Of a stretch of 64,000 nt of DNA, positions 1 through 7,153 are shown one piece after another; position 1 is the stretch's first letter, and the number at the start of each line of letters is the position of its first letter. A model generated the notes under the pieces. That model was given only the letters and a program-made list of their open reading frames with translations. It did no database searches and had not been told where the DNA came from. Source of the DNA: Oscillospiraceae bacterium (GTDB taxonomy: Bacteria > Bacillota > Clostridia > Oscillospirales > Oscillospiraceae); assembly GCA_009784725.1 (NCBI GenBank), contig WQXS01000004.1:1-64000 (forward strand), read 5' to 3'. The translations under genes were made by a program, and so were the position numbers.

Positions 1-19
1 CCAGCTGAGCTATTGAGGA
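1..19 (-). other. tRNA 5'-half fragment, cut by window start
   Basis: Read on the minus strand this is a 5' acceptor strand followed by TAGCTCAGCTGG, the conserved position 8-19 region of a tRNA. The same 19 bases recur at 104-122. The rest of the gene would lie outside the window, so it may be either a real tRNA or another truncated copy. A gene beginning TCCTCAA would be unusual, which favours a remnant. Confidence 0.35.
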
Positions 20-103
20 TCACTGTGGAACCTCCGTTTTTCAACGGTTTCTGGTTTTTTATTAAGCTATTTTCTTTCGGTGGTTTATCCTACCATATGG
101 ACT

Positions 104-122
104 ACCAGCTGAGCTATTGAGG
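104..122 (-). pseudogene. truncated tRNA (5' half only)
   Basis: Exact second copy of the 19-nt tRNA 5' segment at 1-19. Downstream on the minus strand (positions 103 to about 60) the sequence no longer supplies the other D-stem strand, anticodon arm or T arm, so this copy cannot fold as a tRNA. It is best read as a decayed or duplicated tRNA end. Confidence 0.4.
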
Positions 123-213
123 AATGTGGCTGGTTTCATGGTACTTTATTATAGTTATCTTGTCAAGCGATGAAATTTACAATGATGGAATGAGCTTTTA
201 TTTTATGTCAATA

Positions 214-630
214 CTATTCCAGTGCAAATTCGGTGAAGTATGCTTGCTTAAAAAGATCGTGATCGGTTGGAAGGTCTTCGTTGATTCTTTCTATCAATCT
301 TCTTGATATATCTTCAAAATCTCTGTGTGTTGTTATTTCGGGTATTGTAAGTTCGCCTAAAACAGAGAGTACCGAGCTGCGTACTTTAAATACAACTTCA
401 TCGAGTTCTTCAATTGCACGCTCGTCAACTACTTCGAATACTATTGTGCATCTGATTCTCCTGCGCGGGTCATTATCATTTACATTAGTTGTAAACGGTC
501 CTCCCGGAGTATAGTAAAATGAGGTGAGGATTCTTGGTTCCGGTGAATCGCAAGCTGATATAACGAACAACGCAATGAGTATAATCGGAATGATTATGGC
601 TATTTTACTTAACATTGATTTTTTCATCAT
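214..630 (-). CDS. FliL-like lipoprotein
   Basis: 138-residue protein. The N-terminus has lysines, a hydrophobic stretch of about 18 residues and a lipobox ending I-S-A-C, so it is probably a lipoprotein at the outer face of the membrane. The remainder resembles the FliL domain that stabilises the flagellar stator: a 'P-F-T-T-N-V' strand, 'R-C-T-I-V-F-E-V', alternating helix, then 'L-I-E-R-I-N-E-D-L-P-T' and the terminal 'Y-F-T-E-F-A-L' that in FliL reads like yFTefvvQ. Start chosen at ATG 630 because GGAGG lies 5 nt upstream; a second ATG follows immediately. No flagellar genes are adjacent; the only motility-type gene in the window is the chemoreceptor at 54872. FliL assignment is by pattern, so moderate certainty. 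Confidence 0.6.
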   Translation of the reverse strand: MMKKSMLSKIAIIIPIILIALFVISACDSPEPRILTSFYYTPGGPFTTNVNDNDPRRRIRCTIVFEVVDERAIEELDEVVFKVRSSVLSVLGELTIPEITTHRDFEDISRRLIERINEDLPTDHDLFKQAYFTEFALE

Positions 631-668
631 TGGTACCTCCAAAAATACTCTAAAATCTAATTAACTGG

Positions 669-740
669 TGACCCGTAGGGGACTCGAACCCCTGTTGCCG
701 GCGTGAGAGGCCGGAGTCTTAACCGCTTGACCAACGGGCC
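669..740 (-). tRNA. tRNA-Glu (CTC)
   Basis: Folds as a full cloverleaf: acceptor GGCCCGT/ACGGGTC, anticodon stem CCGGC/GCCGG with loop CTCTCAC giving anticodon CTC, T-loop GTTCGAGTC. The CCA end is encoded (666-668 on the plus strand reads TGG). Last tRNA of the cluster transcribed leftward from the promoter near 1055-1084. Confidence 0.93.
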
Positions 741-780
741 TTGTCCGCACCTTTCAGGAAATTCGTTAATACTCCGTTGG

Positions 781-854
781 TGGGCCCAAGTGGACTTGAA
801 CCACCGACCTCTCGATTATCAGTCGAGTGCTCTAACCAGCTGAGCTATGGGCCC
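781..854 (-). tRNA. tRNA-Ile (GAT)
   Basis: Cloverleaf with acceptor GGGCCCA/TGGGCCC, anticodon stem CTCGA/TCGAG and loop CTGATAA, anticodon GAT. CCA is encoded at 778-780. The first 14 nt of this gene recur as an orphan fragment at 892-905. Confidence 0.95.
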
Positions 855-879
855 ATATTAAATTACTGTTTATAAGGAC

Positions 880-906
880 TAGCTCAGCTTGATGAGCTAT
901 GGGCCC
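880..906 (-). pseudogene. tRNA-Ile 5'-end fragment within an inverted repeat
   Basis: The minus strand carries the first 14 nt of the neighbouring tRNA-Ile gene (GGGCCCATAGCTCA) but nothing of the rest. It forms an inverted repeat, AGCTCA-N6-TGAGCT on the plus strand. It lies between tRNA-Ala and tRNA-Ile and would be part of the same primary transcript. Confidence 0.5.
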
Positions 907-956
907 GAATGCTTTGCAGCAAGCTGCGCATTACGGAACCCATAACAAAAAAATGG

Positions 957-1029
957 TGGAGATGATCGGGATCGAACCGATGACCCCCTGCTTGCAAAGC
1001 AGGTGCTCTCCCAGCTGAGCTACACCCCC
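957..1029 (-). tRNA. tRNA-Ala (TGC)
   Basis: Acceptor GGGGGTG pairs with CATCTCC (two G-U pairs), D arm GCTCAGCTGGGAGAGC, anticodon stem CTGCT/AGCAG with loop TTGCA region giving anticodon TGC, T-loop GTTCGATCC. CCA encoded at 954-956. First gene of the leftward tRNA transcript. Confidence 0.93.
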
Positions 1030-1054
1030 GCATGGTTCGCATAATGCGTCATTG

Positions 1055-1084
1055 ATATTACCATTTTTTACTTTGGTTTGTCAA
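1055..1084 (-). promoter_or_regulatory. promoter of the tRNA cluster
   Basis: On the minus strand TTGACA (1084-1079), 18-nt spacer, TAATAT (1060-1055), about 25 nt before the 5' end of tRNA-Ala. It is divergent from the promoter at 1114-1142. Confidence 0.7.
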
Positions 1085-1113
1085 TATATTTTCATTGTTT
1101 TGTATTTTTCCCA

Positions 1114-1142
1114 TTGACAAGCGGTTTTTCTTGCAATATAAT
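1114..1142 (+). promoter_or_regulatory. consensus sigma-A promoter of the ABC exporter leader
   Basis: TTGACA (1114-1119), exactly 17 nt, TATAAT (1137-1142): a perfect match to the housekeeping consensus. Transcription should begin near 1149, leaving a leader of about 310 nt before the exporter start at 1461. Confidence 0.9.
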
Positions 1143-1148
1143 GCTCAT

Positions 1149-1393
1149 GCTTTTATAGCAAATAAATAATGAAAGGAGTTGATTTAAAGGTGAATTATAA
1201 AGTATGGGTGATTTACTCTTAAAACCGAATATTTTGCACTGCGGACGCAAGGCAATATAGATTATTTTTAATCGAATATTCCCGGGTAAATCACCCAAAA
1301 CTTTCGCAAAGTGCAAAGCGCCGGCTTGGCGCAATTAACAACTTTCGTGAATAGATCCAAAATCAAGGACACGATCGAGGTCGTGTCCTTTTT
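1149..1393 (+). promoter_or_regulatory. attenuator-type leader with short uORFs and terminator
   Basis: A ribosome site AAAGGAG (1172-1178) precedes a possible 10-codon ORF at 1190-1222 (GTG start, MNYKVWVIYS) and an overlapping 18-codon ORF at 1204-1260 (MGDLLLKPNILHCGRKAI). Both are 11 nt from a purine-rich site. The RNA can form a perfect 11-bp helix 1206-1216/1286-1296, a stacked 7-bp helix 1227-1233/1275-1281, and a competing 8-bp helix 1233-1240/1310-1317, then a hairpin at 1318-1332. TCGTG at 1345-1349 can pair with CACGA at 1370-1374 inside the terminator arm, a potential antiterminator. The layout matches ribosome-mediated attenuation as known for bmrB-bmrCD of Bacillus subtilis; that comparison is inference. 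Confidence 0.65.
1365..1393 (+). terminator. intrinsic terminator inside the leader
   Basis: 10-bp stem AAGGACACGA/TCGTGTCCTT (1365-1374 with 1381-1390) followed by a T run to 1393. It lies 67 nt before the ABC gene start and downstream of its only good promoter, so it can only make sense as a conditional terminator. Confidence 0.85.
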
Positions 1394-1460
1394 CAGTGTT
1401 TATATTGAAATACGCATCACATCAGACGATATAAATATTATTCAATTAACCGGAGAAGAG

Positions 1461-3308
1461 ATGAAAAAAGATTCAACATTACAAATGATGATAGGGTTTA
1501 CACATAAATTAAAACATTTTTACCTTATCTCAATACTAACTGCTATCGTAGCAACGCTGCTCAGCTTTATTGCGCCGTTAATAGTCGGCTTTACAGTCGA
1601 CTCTGTCATAGGCAATAAGGAAGGAGCATTACCTGCACCGATTATGTGGGTATTTAATTCATTTAACACAAGCGGGACACTTTCGTCCATGCTGATAATA
1701 TGCGCAGTAATGATTGCGGGACTGGAGCTGATCTCCGGGTCAATAAATTATATTGCCAGAGTAAGCATCGCAAAGGGTTCCGAGCGAATGATCAACAATC
1801 TTCGCATCAGCCTGTTCAGACATACACAAAACCTTCCGTTCGAGTGGCATACAAACAATCAAACAGGCGATATAATTCAACGCTGTACATCGGATGTCGA
1901 AACAGTCAGGCGCTTTGTTTTTAACCAGCTCATTGAGGTGGTAAGAACAGCGATTCTAATTGTTATCGCTATTATTATCATGTTCTCGCTTAACCCGATT
2001 ATGGCTACGGTCATAACTGCGTATATGCCGATAATCCTGTGCTACACGATGTTTTTCTTTCTGCAGATTTCTAAAAAGTTTTTGGCTGCCGATGAAGCAG
2101 AGGGTGCTTTAATGGTAAGGGTACAAGAAAATCTTACAGGGGTCCGTGTCGTACGGGCATTCGGCCGCGAAGCATATGAAACAACCCGCTTTGACGAAAA
2201 AAACACAGATTTTGCAGGTAAGTGGACAAAACTTGGCGGCACATTCGGTTTATATTGGGGTATCGGAGATGCCATGTCTTTTCTGCAGATGCTCAGTGTA
2301 ATTGTCGCCGGTTCAATACTTGCAACAACCGGAAGCTTCACCGTCGGTGATCTGTTGGTATTTTTGGGATATGCAAGTATGCTCATGTGGCCTGTGCGTC
2401 AGCTTGGGCGGATTATTGCCGAGATGAGCAAAGCGGGTGTGTCCTTAAAGCGGATTAAAGAGATTTTCGATGCAAAGGAAGAAACAGATGTGCCCGACGC
2501 AATAACCCCTCCGATGGACAGGGATATTGAATTTAATAATGTAAGCTTTACATATGATGAACAGCCTGTATTAAAAGATGTCAGCTTTAAGATTAAAAAA
2601 GGCACGACATTTGGTATTCTGGGTGCAACTGGATCGGGTAAATCAACAATAACCTACCTTCTTAACAGCCTGTACAGCCTGCCTGAGGACGGTGGCACAA
2701 TAACAATTGGCGGCATAGACATTTCCAAGATAAAAAAAGCATACCTCAGGCGCAATATTGGTCTTGTTCTGCAAGAGCCGTTCCTGTTCTCAAAAACAAT
2801 ACTTGAAAACATTGATATAGCATCACGGGATAACGAGCTTGAAACGGTCAGAGACAAAGCAAAAATTGCTGCAGTCGATGATAATATTATGGCATTTTCC
2901 AAAGGCTATGACACGATTGTCGGTGAGCGCGGCGTTACTCTTTCGGGCGGTCAAAAGCAACGTGTTGCAATTGCAAGAACCCTGATGATGAATGCTCCCA
3001 TTATGGTTTTTGACGATTCTATGTCGAATCTTGACATGGAGACCGATGCCAAAATACGTGAGTCTTTACGTGAAGACACAAAAGGAGCTACCGTAATTCT
3101 CATTTCACACAGAATATCAACGCTTATGAAGGCCGATGTCATAATGGTTTTGGAGGAAGGTAAAGTTGAAGAAATCGGTTCGCATGCCGAGCTTGTTGAA
3201 CAAAACGGCATCTACCGGCGTATTTATGATTTACAGTCGGGATATACAAAAAAAGAAATAAGCAGCCCGAAATCCGGAGCTGATGAAAAGGGAGGTGAGT
3301 CTCTGTGA
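1461..3308 (+). CDS. heterodimeric ABC exporter, subunit with degenerate ATPase site
   Basis: 615-residue half-transporter: six-helix exporter membrane domain (about 1-310) and nucleotide-binding domain. Walker A GATGSGKST lies near residue 390, signature LSGGQKQR near 493. The Walker B region reads MVFDDS, so the catalytic glutamate is replaced by aspartate, the hallmark of the degenerate half in heterodimeric exporters such as BmrCD or TM287/288. Start set at ATG 1461 with GGAG 5 nt upstream; an upstream in-frame extension to 1311 would run through the terminator hairpin and is not credible. Its last 4 nt overlap the partner gene. Likely exports drugs or other hydrophobic compounds; substrate unknown. 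Confidence 0.9.
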   Translation: MKKDSTLQMMIGFTHKLKHFYLISILTAIVATLLSFIAPLIVGFTVDSVIGNKEGALPAPIMWVFNSFNTSGTLSSMLIICAVMIAGLELISGSINYIARVSIAKGSERMINNLRISLFRHTQNLPFEWHTNNQTGDIIQRCTSDVETVRRFVFNQLIEVVRTAILIVIAIIIMFSLNPIMATVITAYMPIILCYTMFFFLQISKKFLAADEAEGALMVRVQENLTGVRVVRAFGREAYETTRFDEKNTDFAGKWTKLGGTFGLYWGIGDAMSFLQMLSVIVAGSILATTGSFTVGDLLVFLGYASMLMWPVRQLGRIIAEMSKAGVSLKRIKEIFDAKEETDVPDAITPPMDRDIEFNNVSFTYDEQPVLKDVSFKIKKGTTFGILGATGSGKSTITYLLNSLYSLPEDGGTITIGGIDISKIKKAYLRRNIGLVLQEPFLFSKTILENIDIASRDNELETVRDKAKIAAVDDNIMAFSKGYDTIVGERGVTLSGGQKQRVAIARTLMMNAPIMVFDDSMSNLDMETDAKIRESLREDTKGATVILISHRISTLMKADVIMVLEEGKVEEIGSHAELVEQNGIYRRIYDLQSGYTKKEISSPKSGADEKGGESL

Positions 3309-5122
3309 AATATGAATATGAAGATGAGGTAAAAGTAAAAGGCCTCAGTTTAGGTATATGGAAGCGTCTGCTCCCTTATGTTGGCAAGATGAAAAAATAT
3401 TTCATATACGCACTTATAATAATTATTGTATGGACAGCGTTACACTCGGCATTTCCGCTATTTACGGCATATGCGGTTGATAATTTCATAATGCTTGAGT
3501 CAACAGAAGGGATAATCCCGTTTATTGCACTTTATTTCAGTATTATCCTTATTATCGGATTTTTAACTTACTTATGGGTAAAGCTGCTCATTGGTGTTGA
3601 AATGAGATTGGGTCTTTTGATCAGGCGTGATTGTTTTATTCATCTGCAAAAAATCCAGCTGGCTTACCATAACACAAACTCAGTCGGATACCTTATCGGA
3701 AGAGTCATGTCCGATACAGAGCGTATCAGCGGTATGATTTCCTGGGGATTTACCGCAATAACCGAAGCATCCTTAGTTATAATATTCAGTATTACATATA
3801 TGTTGATTCTCAGCCCGACACTTGCATTAATGCTGATATGCATCATTCCCGTTGCTTGGTTTATAGCATGGGTATTCCAAAGAAAAATTCTCGTTGTCAG
3901 CAGAAAAGTACGCGAAATAAACTCACGGATTACAGGAGCGTACAACGAAGGTATTACAGGTTCAAAAACCTCAAAAACTCTTGTAATCGAAGACCTCAAC
4001 AGCAATGAGTTTGCCAAACTTTCCGACAGGATGCAGCGTAACTCCGTCCGCTCGTCACGCCTTACGGCCATGATGCTTCCGATGGTTGCATCCATCGGTT
4101 CAATCGCACTCGCTATTGTGCTTTACAGAGGTGGTCTTATGGTTGACAGAGGAATACTTGATTATGGTATCCTTGCCGCTTTTATCACTTACGCTGTTGT
4201 TACAATAGAGCCGGTTATCTGGGTTTCGGGTGTTATTTCGGAAATCGTTTCCGCACAGGTTGGTGTCGAAAGGGTTACAAGTCTTCTCGGTGAAGAGATT
4301 ACTATAAACGATACTCCTGAGGTTATCGAAAAGTACGGCGATACATTTGACCCGAAACGTGAAAACTGGGAGCCTGTACTCGGAGGCATTAAATTCGATG
4401 ATGTGACTTTTATGTATCCCGACGGTGATGAGAATGTTCTTGAAAATTTCTCGCTTGATATTCCGTCCGGTACAACAGTTGCAATAGTCGGAGAAACAGG
4501 AGCTGGAAAATCAACAATAGTTAACCTCGTATGCCGCTTTTATGAGCCGACAGAGGGTAGGGTTCTGATTGACGGCCGGGATGCCCGTGAGCGTTCACAG
4601 TTGTGGCTGCATTCATCACTGGGTTACGTTCTTCAGGACCCCCATTTGTTTTCGGGGACGATAATGGAAAACATCCGTTACGGTAAGCTTGATGCAACCG
4701 ATGAGGAAGTTATAGCCGCAGCAAAAATTGTTTCTGCCGATGTTGTAGCGAACAGGATGCCCGAAGGATATGATGCCGAGGTCGGTGAAGGCGGCGATAA
4801 GCTGTCAACAGGAGAAAAGCAGCTGGTATCATTTGCCCGTGCAGTCCTTGCAAACCCGCCTATCTTCGTATTGGATGAAGCTACCTCAAGCATTGATACG
4901 GAAACAGAGCATCTTATCCAAAACGCAATTTCACATATGCTCGAAGGTAGGACTTCATTCATAATTGCACACAGGCTTTCAACAATCTCACATGCCGATA
5001 TTATTTTAGTTGTGGAAGACGGAAAAATTGTCGAACGAGGCACCCACAACGAACTCATCGCCGCAGGCGGACACTATAATGACCTGTACACGGCTATGAG
5101 ATTAGAAGAGACTGACATATAG
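3305..5122 (+). CDS. heterodimeric ABC exporter, catalytic partner subunit
   Basis: 605-residue half-transporter, GTG start overlapping the previous stop (GTGA) with a GGAGGTG ribosome site. Membrane domain about 1-330, Walker A GETGAGKST near 396, Walker B VLDEATSS near 521 with the catalytic Glu intact. Its signature motif is LSTGEKQ instead of LSGGQ, so it completes the degenerate site of the partner, while its own Walker motifs pair with the partner's canonical LSGGQ. The two genes therefore encode one asymmetric exporter. The 3' end, including the stop codon, has been duplicated downstream (repeat at 5101-5260). Confidence 0.9.
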   Translation: MKYEYEDEVKVKGLSLGIWKRLLPYVGKMKKYFIYALIIIIVWTALHSAFPLFTAYAVDNFIMLESTEGIIPFIALYFSIILIIGFLTYLWVKLLIGVEMRLGLLIRRDCFIHLQKIQLAYHNTNSVGYLIGRVMSDTERISGMISWGFTAITEASLVIIFSITYMLILSPTLALMLICIIPVAWFIAWVFQRKILVVSRKVREINSRITGAYNEGITGSKTSKTLVIEDLNSNEFAKLSDRMQRNSVRSSRLTAMMLPMVASIGSIALAIVLYRGGLMVDRGILDYGILAAFITYAVVTIEPVIWVSGVISEIVSAQVGVERVTSLLGEEITINDTPEVIEKYGDTFDPKRENWEPVLGGIKFDDVTFMYPDGDENVLENFSLDIPSGTTVAIVGETGAGKSTIVNLVCRFYEPTEGRVLIDGRDARERSQLWLHSSLGYVLQDPHLFSGTIMENIRYGKLDATDEEVIAAAKIVSADVVANRMPEGYDAEVGEGGDKLSTGEKQLVSFARAVLANPPIFVLDEATSSIDTETEHLIQNAISHMLEGRTSFIIAHRLSTISHADIILVVEDGKIVERGTHNELIAAGGHYNDLYTAMRLEETDI

Positions 5123-5260
5123 ATAATTATAAAAATCTCATAGCCGTTGGCTATAGAAATTAGAAGAGACTGACATATAGATAATTATAAAAAATCTCAT
5201 AGCCGTTGGCTATAGAAATTAGAAGAGACTGACATATAGATAATTATAAAAATCTCATAA
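5101..5260 (+). repeat. 58-59-bp tandem repeat, 2.7 copies, starting in the ABC gene
   Basis: Copies begin at 5101, 5159 and 5218. The first copy contains the last codons and stop of the ABC gene. Each unit holds a small hairpin (ATAGCC-GTT-GGCTAT). CGGCTATGAGA at 5091-5101 is complementary to TCTCATAGCCG at 5137-5147, so the gene end can form a long stem with the repeat. Copy 3 lacks the hairpin. Confidence 0.9.
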
Positions 5261-5263
5261 ACA

Positions 5264-5303
5264 AAAAGTGCTTTCCATCAAAGTGATGGAAAGCAACTTT
5301 TTT
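5264..5303 (+). terminator. terminator after the ABC exporter operon
   Basis: Stem GCTTTCCATCA (5270-5280) / TGATGGAAAGC (5284-5294), extended by AAAAGT/ACTTTTTT. An A run on one side and a T run on the other make it bidirectional, so it can also serve the leftward gene ending at 5345. Confidence 0.88.
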
Positions 5304-5313
5304 GTTTAATCTG

Positions 5314-5341
5314 AGCACAGGAGAACCGTCCCCTTGTGCTG
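5314..5341. repeat. dispersed palindromic repeat, copy A
   Basis: AGCACA ... TGTGCT arms (5314-5319, 5335-5340) around the core GAACCGTCCCC. The same core recurs at 19828-19853 and twice at 59137-59191. On the plus strand it is followed by a T run, so this copy could also act as a weak terminator. Confidence 0.75.
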
Positions 5342-5344
5342 TTT

Positions 5345-5689
5345 TTATTCTTCGTTTCCGTCAATGGCGGTTGCTTGGATTGCTCCGCCTCCCATTCTTA
5401 CGTTGTAGAGGTTGTTTTCGCGCATTTTTCCGACAACCTTCATCAGGATTTGCTGGAAGAATTTTACACCGAGCTCGGGATTTTTATCTATCAGTTTATT
5501 TATGTCGCGTTTGTCAATTCCTAAAAGCTCGGTAAATTGTAATGCACGGCAGTTTAGTGTAAAGGATTGGTGCGTTATACAGCTTTCTCCTAAGATTCCG
5601 CCCTTGTGCAAACGTGTAATTTCTATCTCTCCGCCGGTTTCTCTTGTGCCGGAAAACAATTGTATTTCTCCCTTGAGAATTATATACAT
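5345..5689 (-). CDS. cyclic-nucleotide-binding domain, C-terminal part of a split glycosyltransferase gene
   Basis: 114 residues beginning MYIILKGEIQLF, which is the middle of a CRP-type cNMP-binding beta-barrel (consensus G-D-x-x-x-x-M-Y-I-I-x-x-G). The first strands are missing from this reading frame. They are present at the end of the upstream glycosyltransferase frame (F-Y-E-D-E-M), and the join is restored if one CT dinucleotide in the CTCT run at about 5713-5719 is removed, giving E-D-E-M-L-R-C-G-D-F-N-E-T-M-Y-I-I. So this is most likely the C-terminal half of one ancestral protein, separated by a 2-nt insertion or by recoding. As an independent gene its ATG overlaps the preceding stop region by 10 nt but it would encode an incomplete domain. 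Confidence 0.7.
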   Translation of the reverse strand: MYIILKGEIQLFSGTRETGGEIEITRLHKGGILGESCITHQSFTLNCRALQFTELLGIDKRDINKLIDKNPELGVKFFQQILMKVVGKMRENNLYNVRMGGGAIQATAIDGNEE

Positions 5690-7098
5690 TGTTTCATTAA
5701 AATCGCCGCACCGGAGAGCATTTCATCTTCATAGAATGTTTTGACATAGAATTTCTTTGCCAGGGTTGCCCATCCTTCATCGCTGAGTTCAAAGTCAAAT
5801 GCTTTTTGCAGGACTTCAATTCTTTCTTCGGTTTTCAGCTTGCGTACGCTTTGTTCATCTCTTAAAATCGGATGGTTTGTTATGTTGTGGTCTTCCATTA
5901 TTTTTCGAAGCTCATAACGTTGTTCTGCAACTATTGCGCATAATTTTTCCCAAAGCTTTTGAACCCCTTTATATCTTGTAAAGGCATCAAAATTGGGCTG
6001 TGCATCTTTTTTTGCTATCATGATGTTGTTAAGTGATTCAAGAGCTCCCTCATTATCACCCTTCATCATGTAATCCTGTGCAAGCATCATGTTTGAGCGG
6101 AAGATTTTTTCTTCAAGGTCATCTCGCAAAAATTCTCCGGGATACGGGTCAAAATCTTCGGGCGTTACCATTACCATTGTGCCTGATTTGACCTGTGATG
6201 CAATTTTCGCTCTTTCATAAACGAAACGGTATATGTCTTCCCTGATACGTTTCCACTGCGGATGTTTTTTCGGAACGGGAAGATGCTTAATTGCAAGTGT
6301 GTTGTCGAGGAAAAATGAGAACCCGTACATTCTGCTGTTGATTAAGTAGTCGATGTCCTCTCCCCTTGTTATCTCAGGGTCAAACGGCACACTTTGGAAC
6401 ATATCGCGGTGAACAATCATTGCTCCGCCAAATGCAAACGGAGTACGTTTTACTCTGGGCGGGCTGCCGATTATTTCGTCAAATGCTTTTGCTTTAAACC
6501 CGAATCTGTCCCAATATGTCATCCAATGCTCCATTTTGACATCGTCGTAATATTGGTCATATTTATTTGTGTAGTAACCTGCCATTCCGTAAACGACATC
6601 ACCATAAATCCGTTTACCCAGAAATTCGACCGAACGTTCAACCCAGTCGATTTTTTCAAATACCTCATCATCGTCAATCAAAATCGCTGCATCCGCAGAT
6701 AAAATATCCGCACAGAAAAGACACATATTTCTGACATTTGCATAACCGACCATATTTAACAGTTTTTCTGATTTACGCTCTGTATCGGTTTCGTAAATAA
6801 TATTTGCGATTTTTTCCAGATCGGAAATTGTAAAAATATACGTCTCTGCCTGCAGATTCACATCTTCAATAATTTGTACCACACGTTTTTCCGCTTCGTC
6901 TGCTACTTCGGGTGTTGTCGGGCAGATAAGCAGTACAAGCTTAAAGTCCTTTTCCGTGAGAATCTTCATGCTTTCAAGTGTGCGCGCAAGTGTTCCTTCT
7001 TCATCGAGCGGCGTCGGATGGTCATAGACTGCGTCGCCTTCCTTCCACTCTCTTTTTGCACGAGACCAATACGTTGGAATCAGTACAACTTTTCGCAT
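5680..7098 (-). CDS. GT-A type glycosyltransferase (family 2-like), with broken C-terminal cNMP domain
   Basis: About 472 residues. Begins with the strand M-R-K-V-V-L-I-P-T-Y typical of nucleotide-sugar transferases; an I-D-D-D-E motif near residue 165 fits the metal-binding DxD, and R-G-E-D-I-D near 275 fits the acceptor/base region. A helical segment with TPR-like character follows (M-M-L-A-Q-D-Y-M-M-K-G-D-N-E-G-A-L). The last residues K-K-F-Y-V-K-T-F-Y-E-D-E-M are the first strands of a cNMP-binding domain that continues in another frame at 5345-5689. Start set at ATG 7098 with GGGAGG 11 nt upstream; ATG 7119 lies before that site. Downstream partner of the two glycosyltransferases at 7154 and 8364. 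Confidence 0.78.
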   Translation of the reverse strand: MRKVVLIPTYWSRAKREWKEGDAVYDHPTPLDEEGTLARTLESMKILTEKDFKLVLLICPTTPEVADEAEKRVVQIIEDVNLQAETYIFTISDLEKIANIIYETDTERKSEKLLNMVGYANVRNMCLFCADILSADAAILIDDDEVFEKIDWVERSVEFLGKRIYGDVVYGMAGYYTNKYDQYYDDVKMEHWMTYWDRFGFKAKAFDEIIGSPPRVKRTPFAFGGAMIVHRDMFQSVPFDPEITRGEDIDYLINSRMYGFSFFLDNTLAIKHLPVPKKHPQWKRIREDIYRFVYERAKIASQVKSGTMVMVTPEDFDPYPGEFLRDDLEEKIFRSNMMLAQDYMMKGDNEGALESLNNIMIAKKDAQPNFDAFTRYKGVQKLWEKLCAIVAEQRYELRKIMEDHNITNHPILRDEQSVRKLKTEERIEVLQKAFDFELSDEGWATLAKKFYVKTFYEDEMLSGAAILMKQCI

Positions 7099-7153
7099 AT
7101 AACTTTTTGCCTCCCCCATATATTGTTATTTAATCAATATCTTAACACAATTT

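Noticed and set aside
29-60. plus-strand terminator (CCGTT/AACGG stem followed by T run)
   Set aside because: No plus-strand gene ends here within view, and the stem is short; left as uncertain.
1311-1460. N-terminal extension of the first ABC subunit to 1311
   Set aside because: It would translate through the terminator hairpin and lacks a ribosome site; ATG 1461 has one.
5101-5260. CRISPR array
   Set aside because: Repeats are contiguous with no spacers, and they derive from a gene end.
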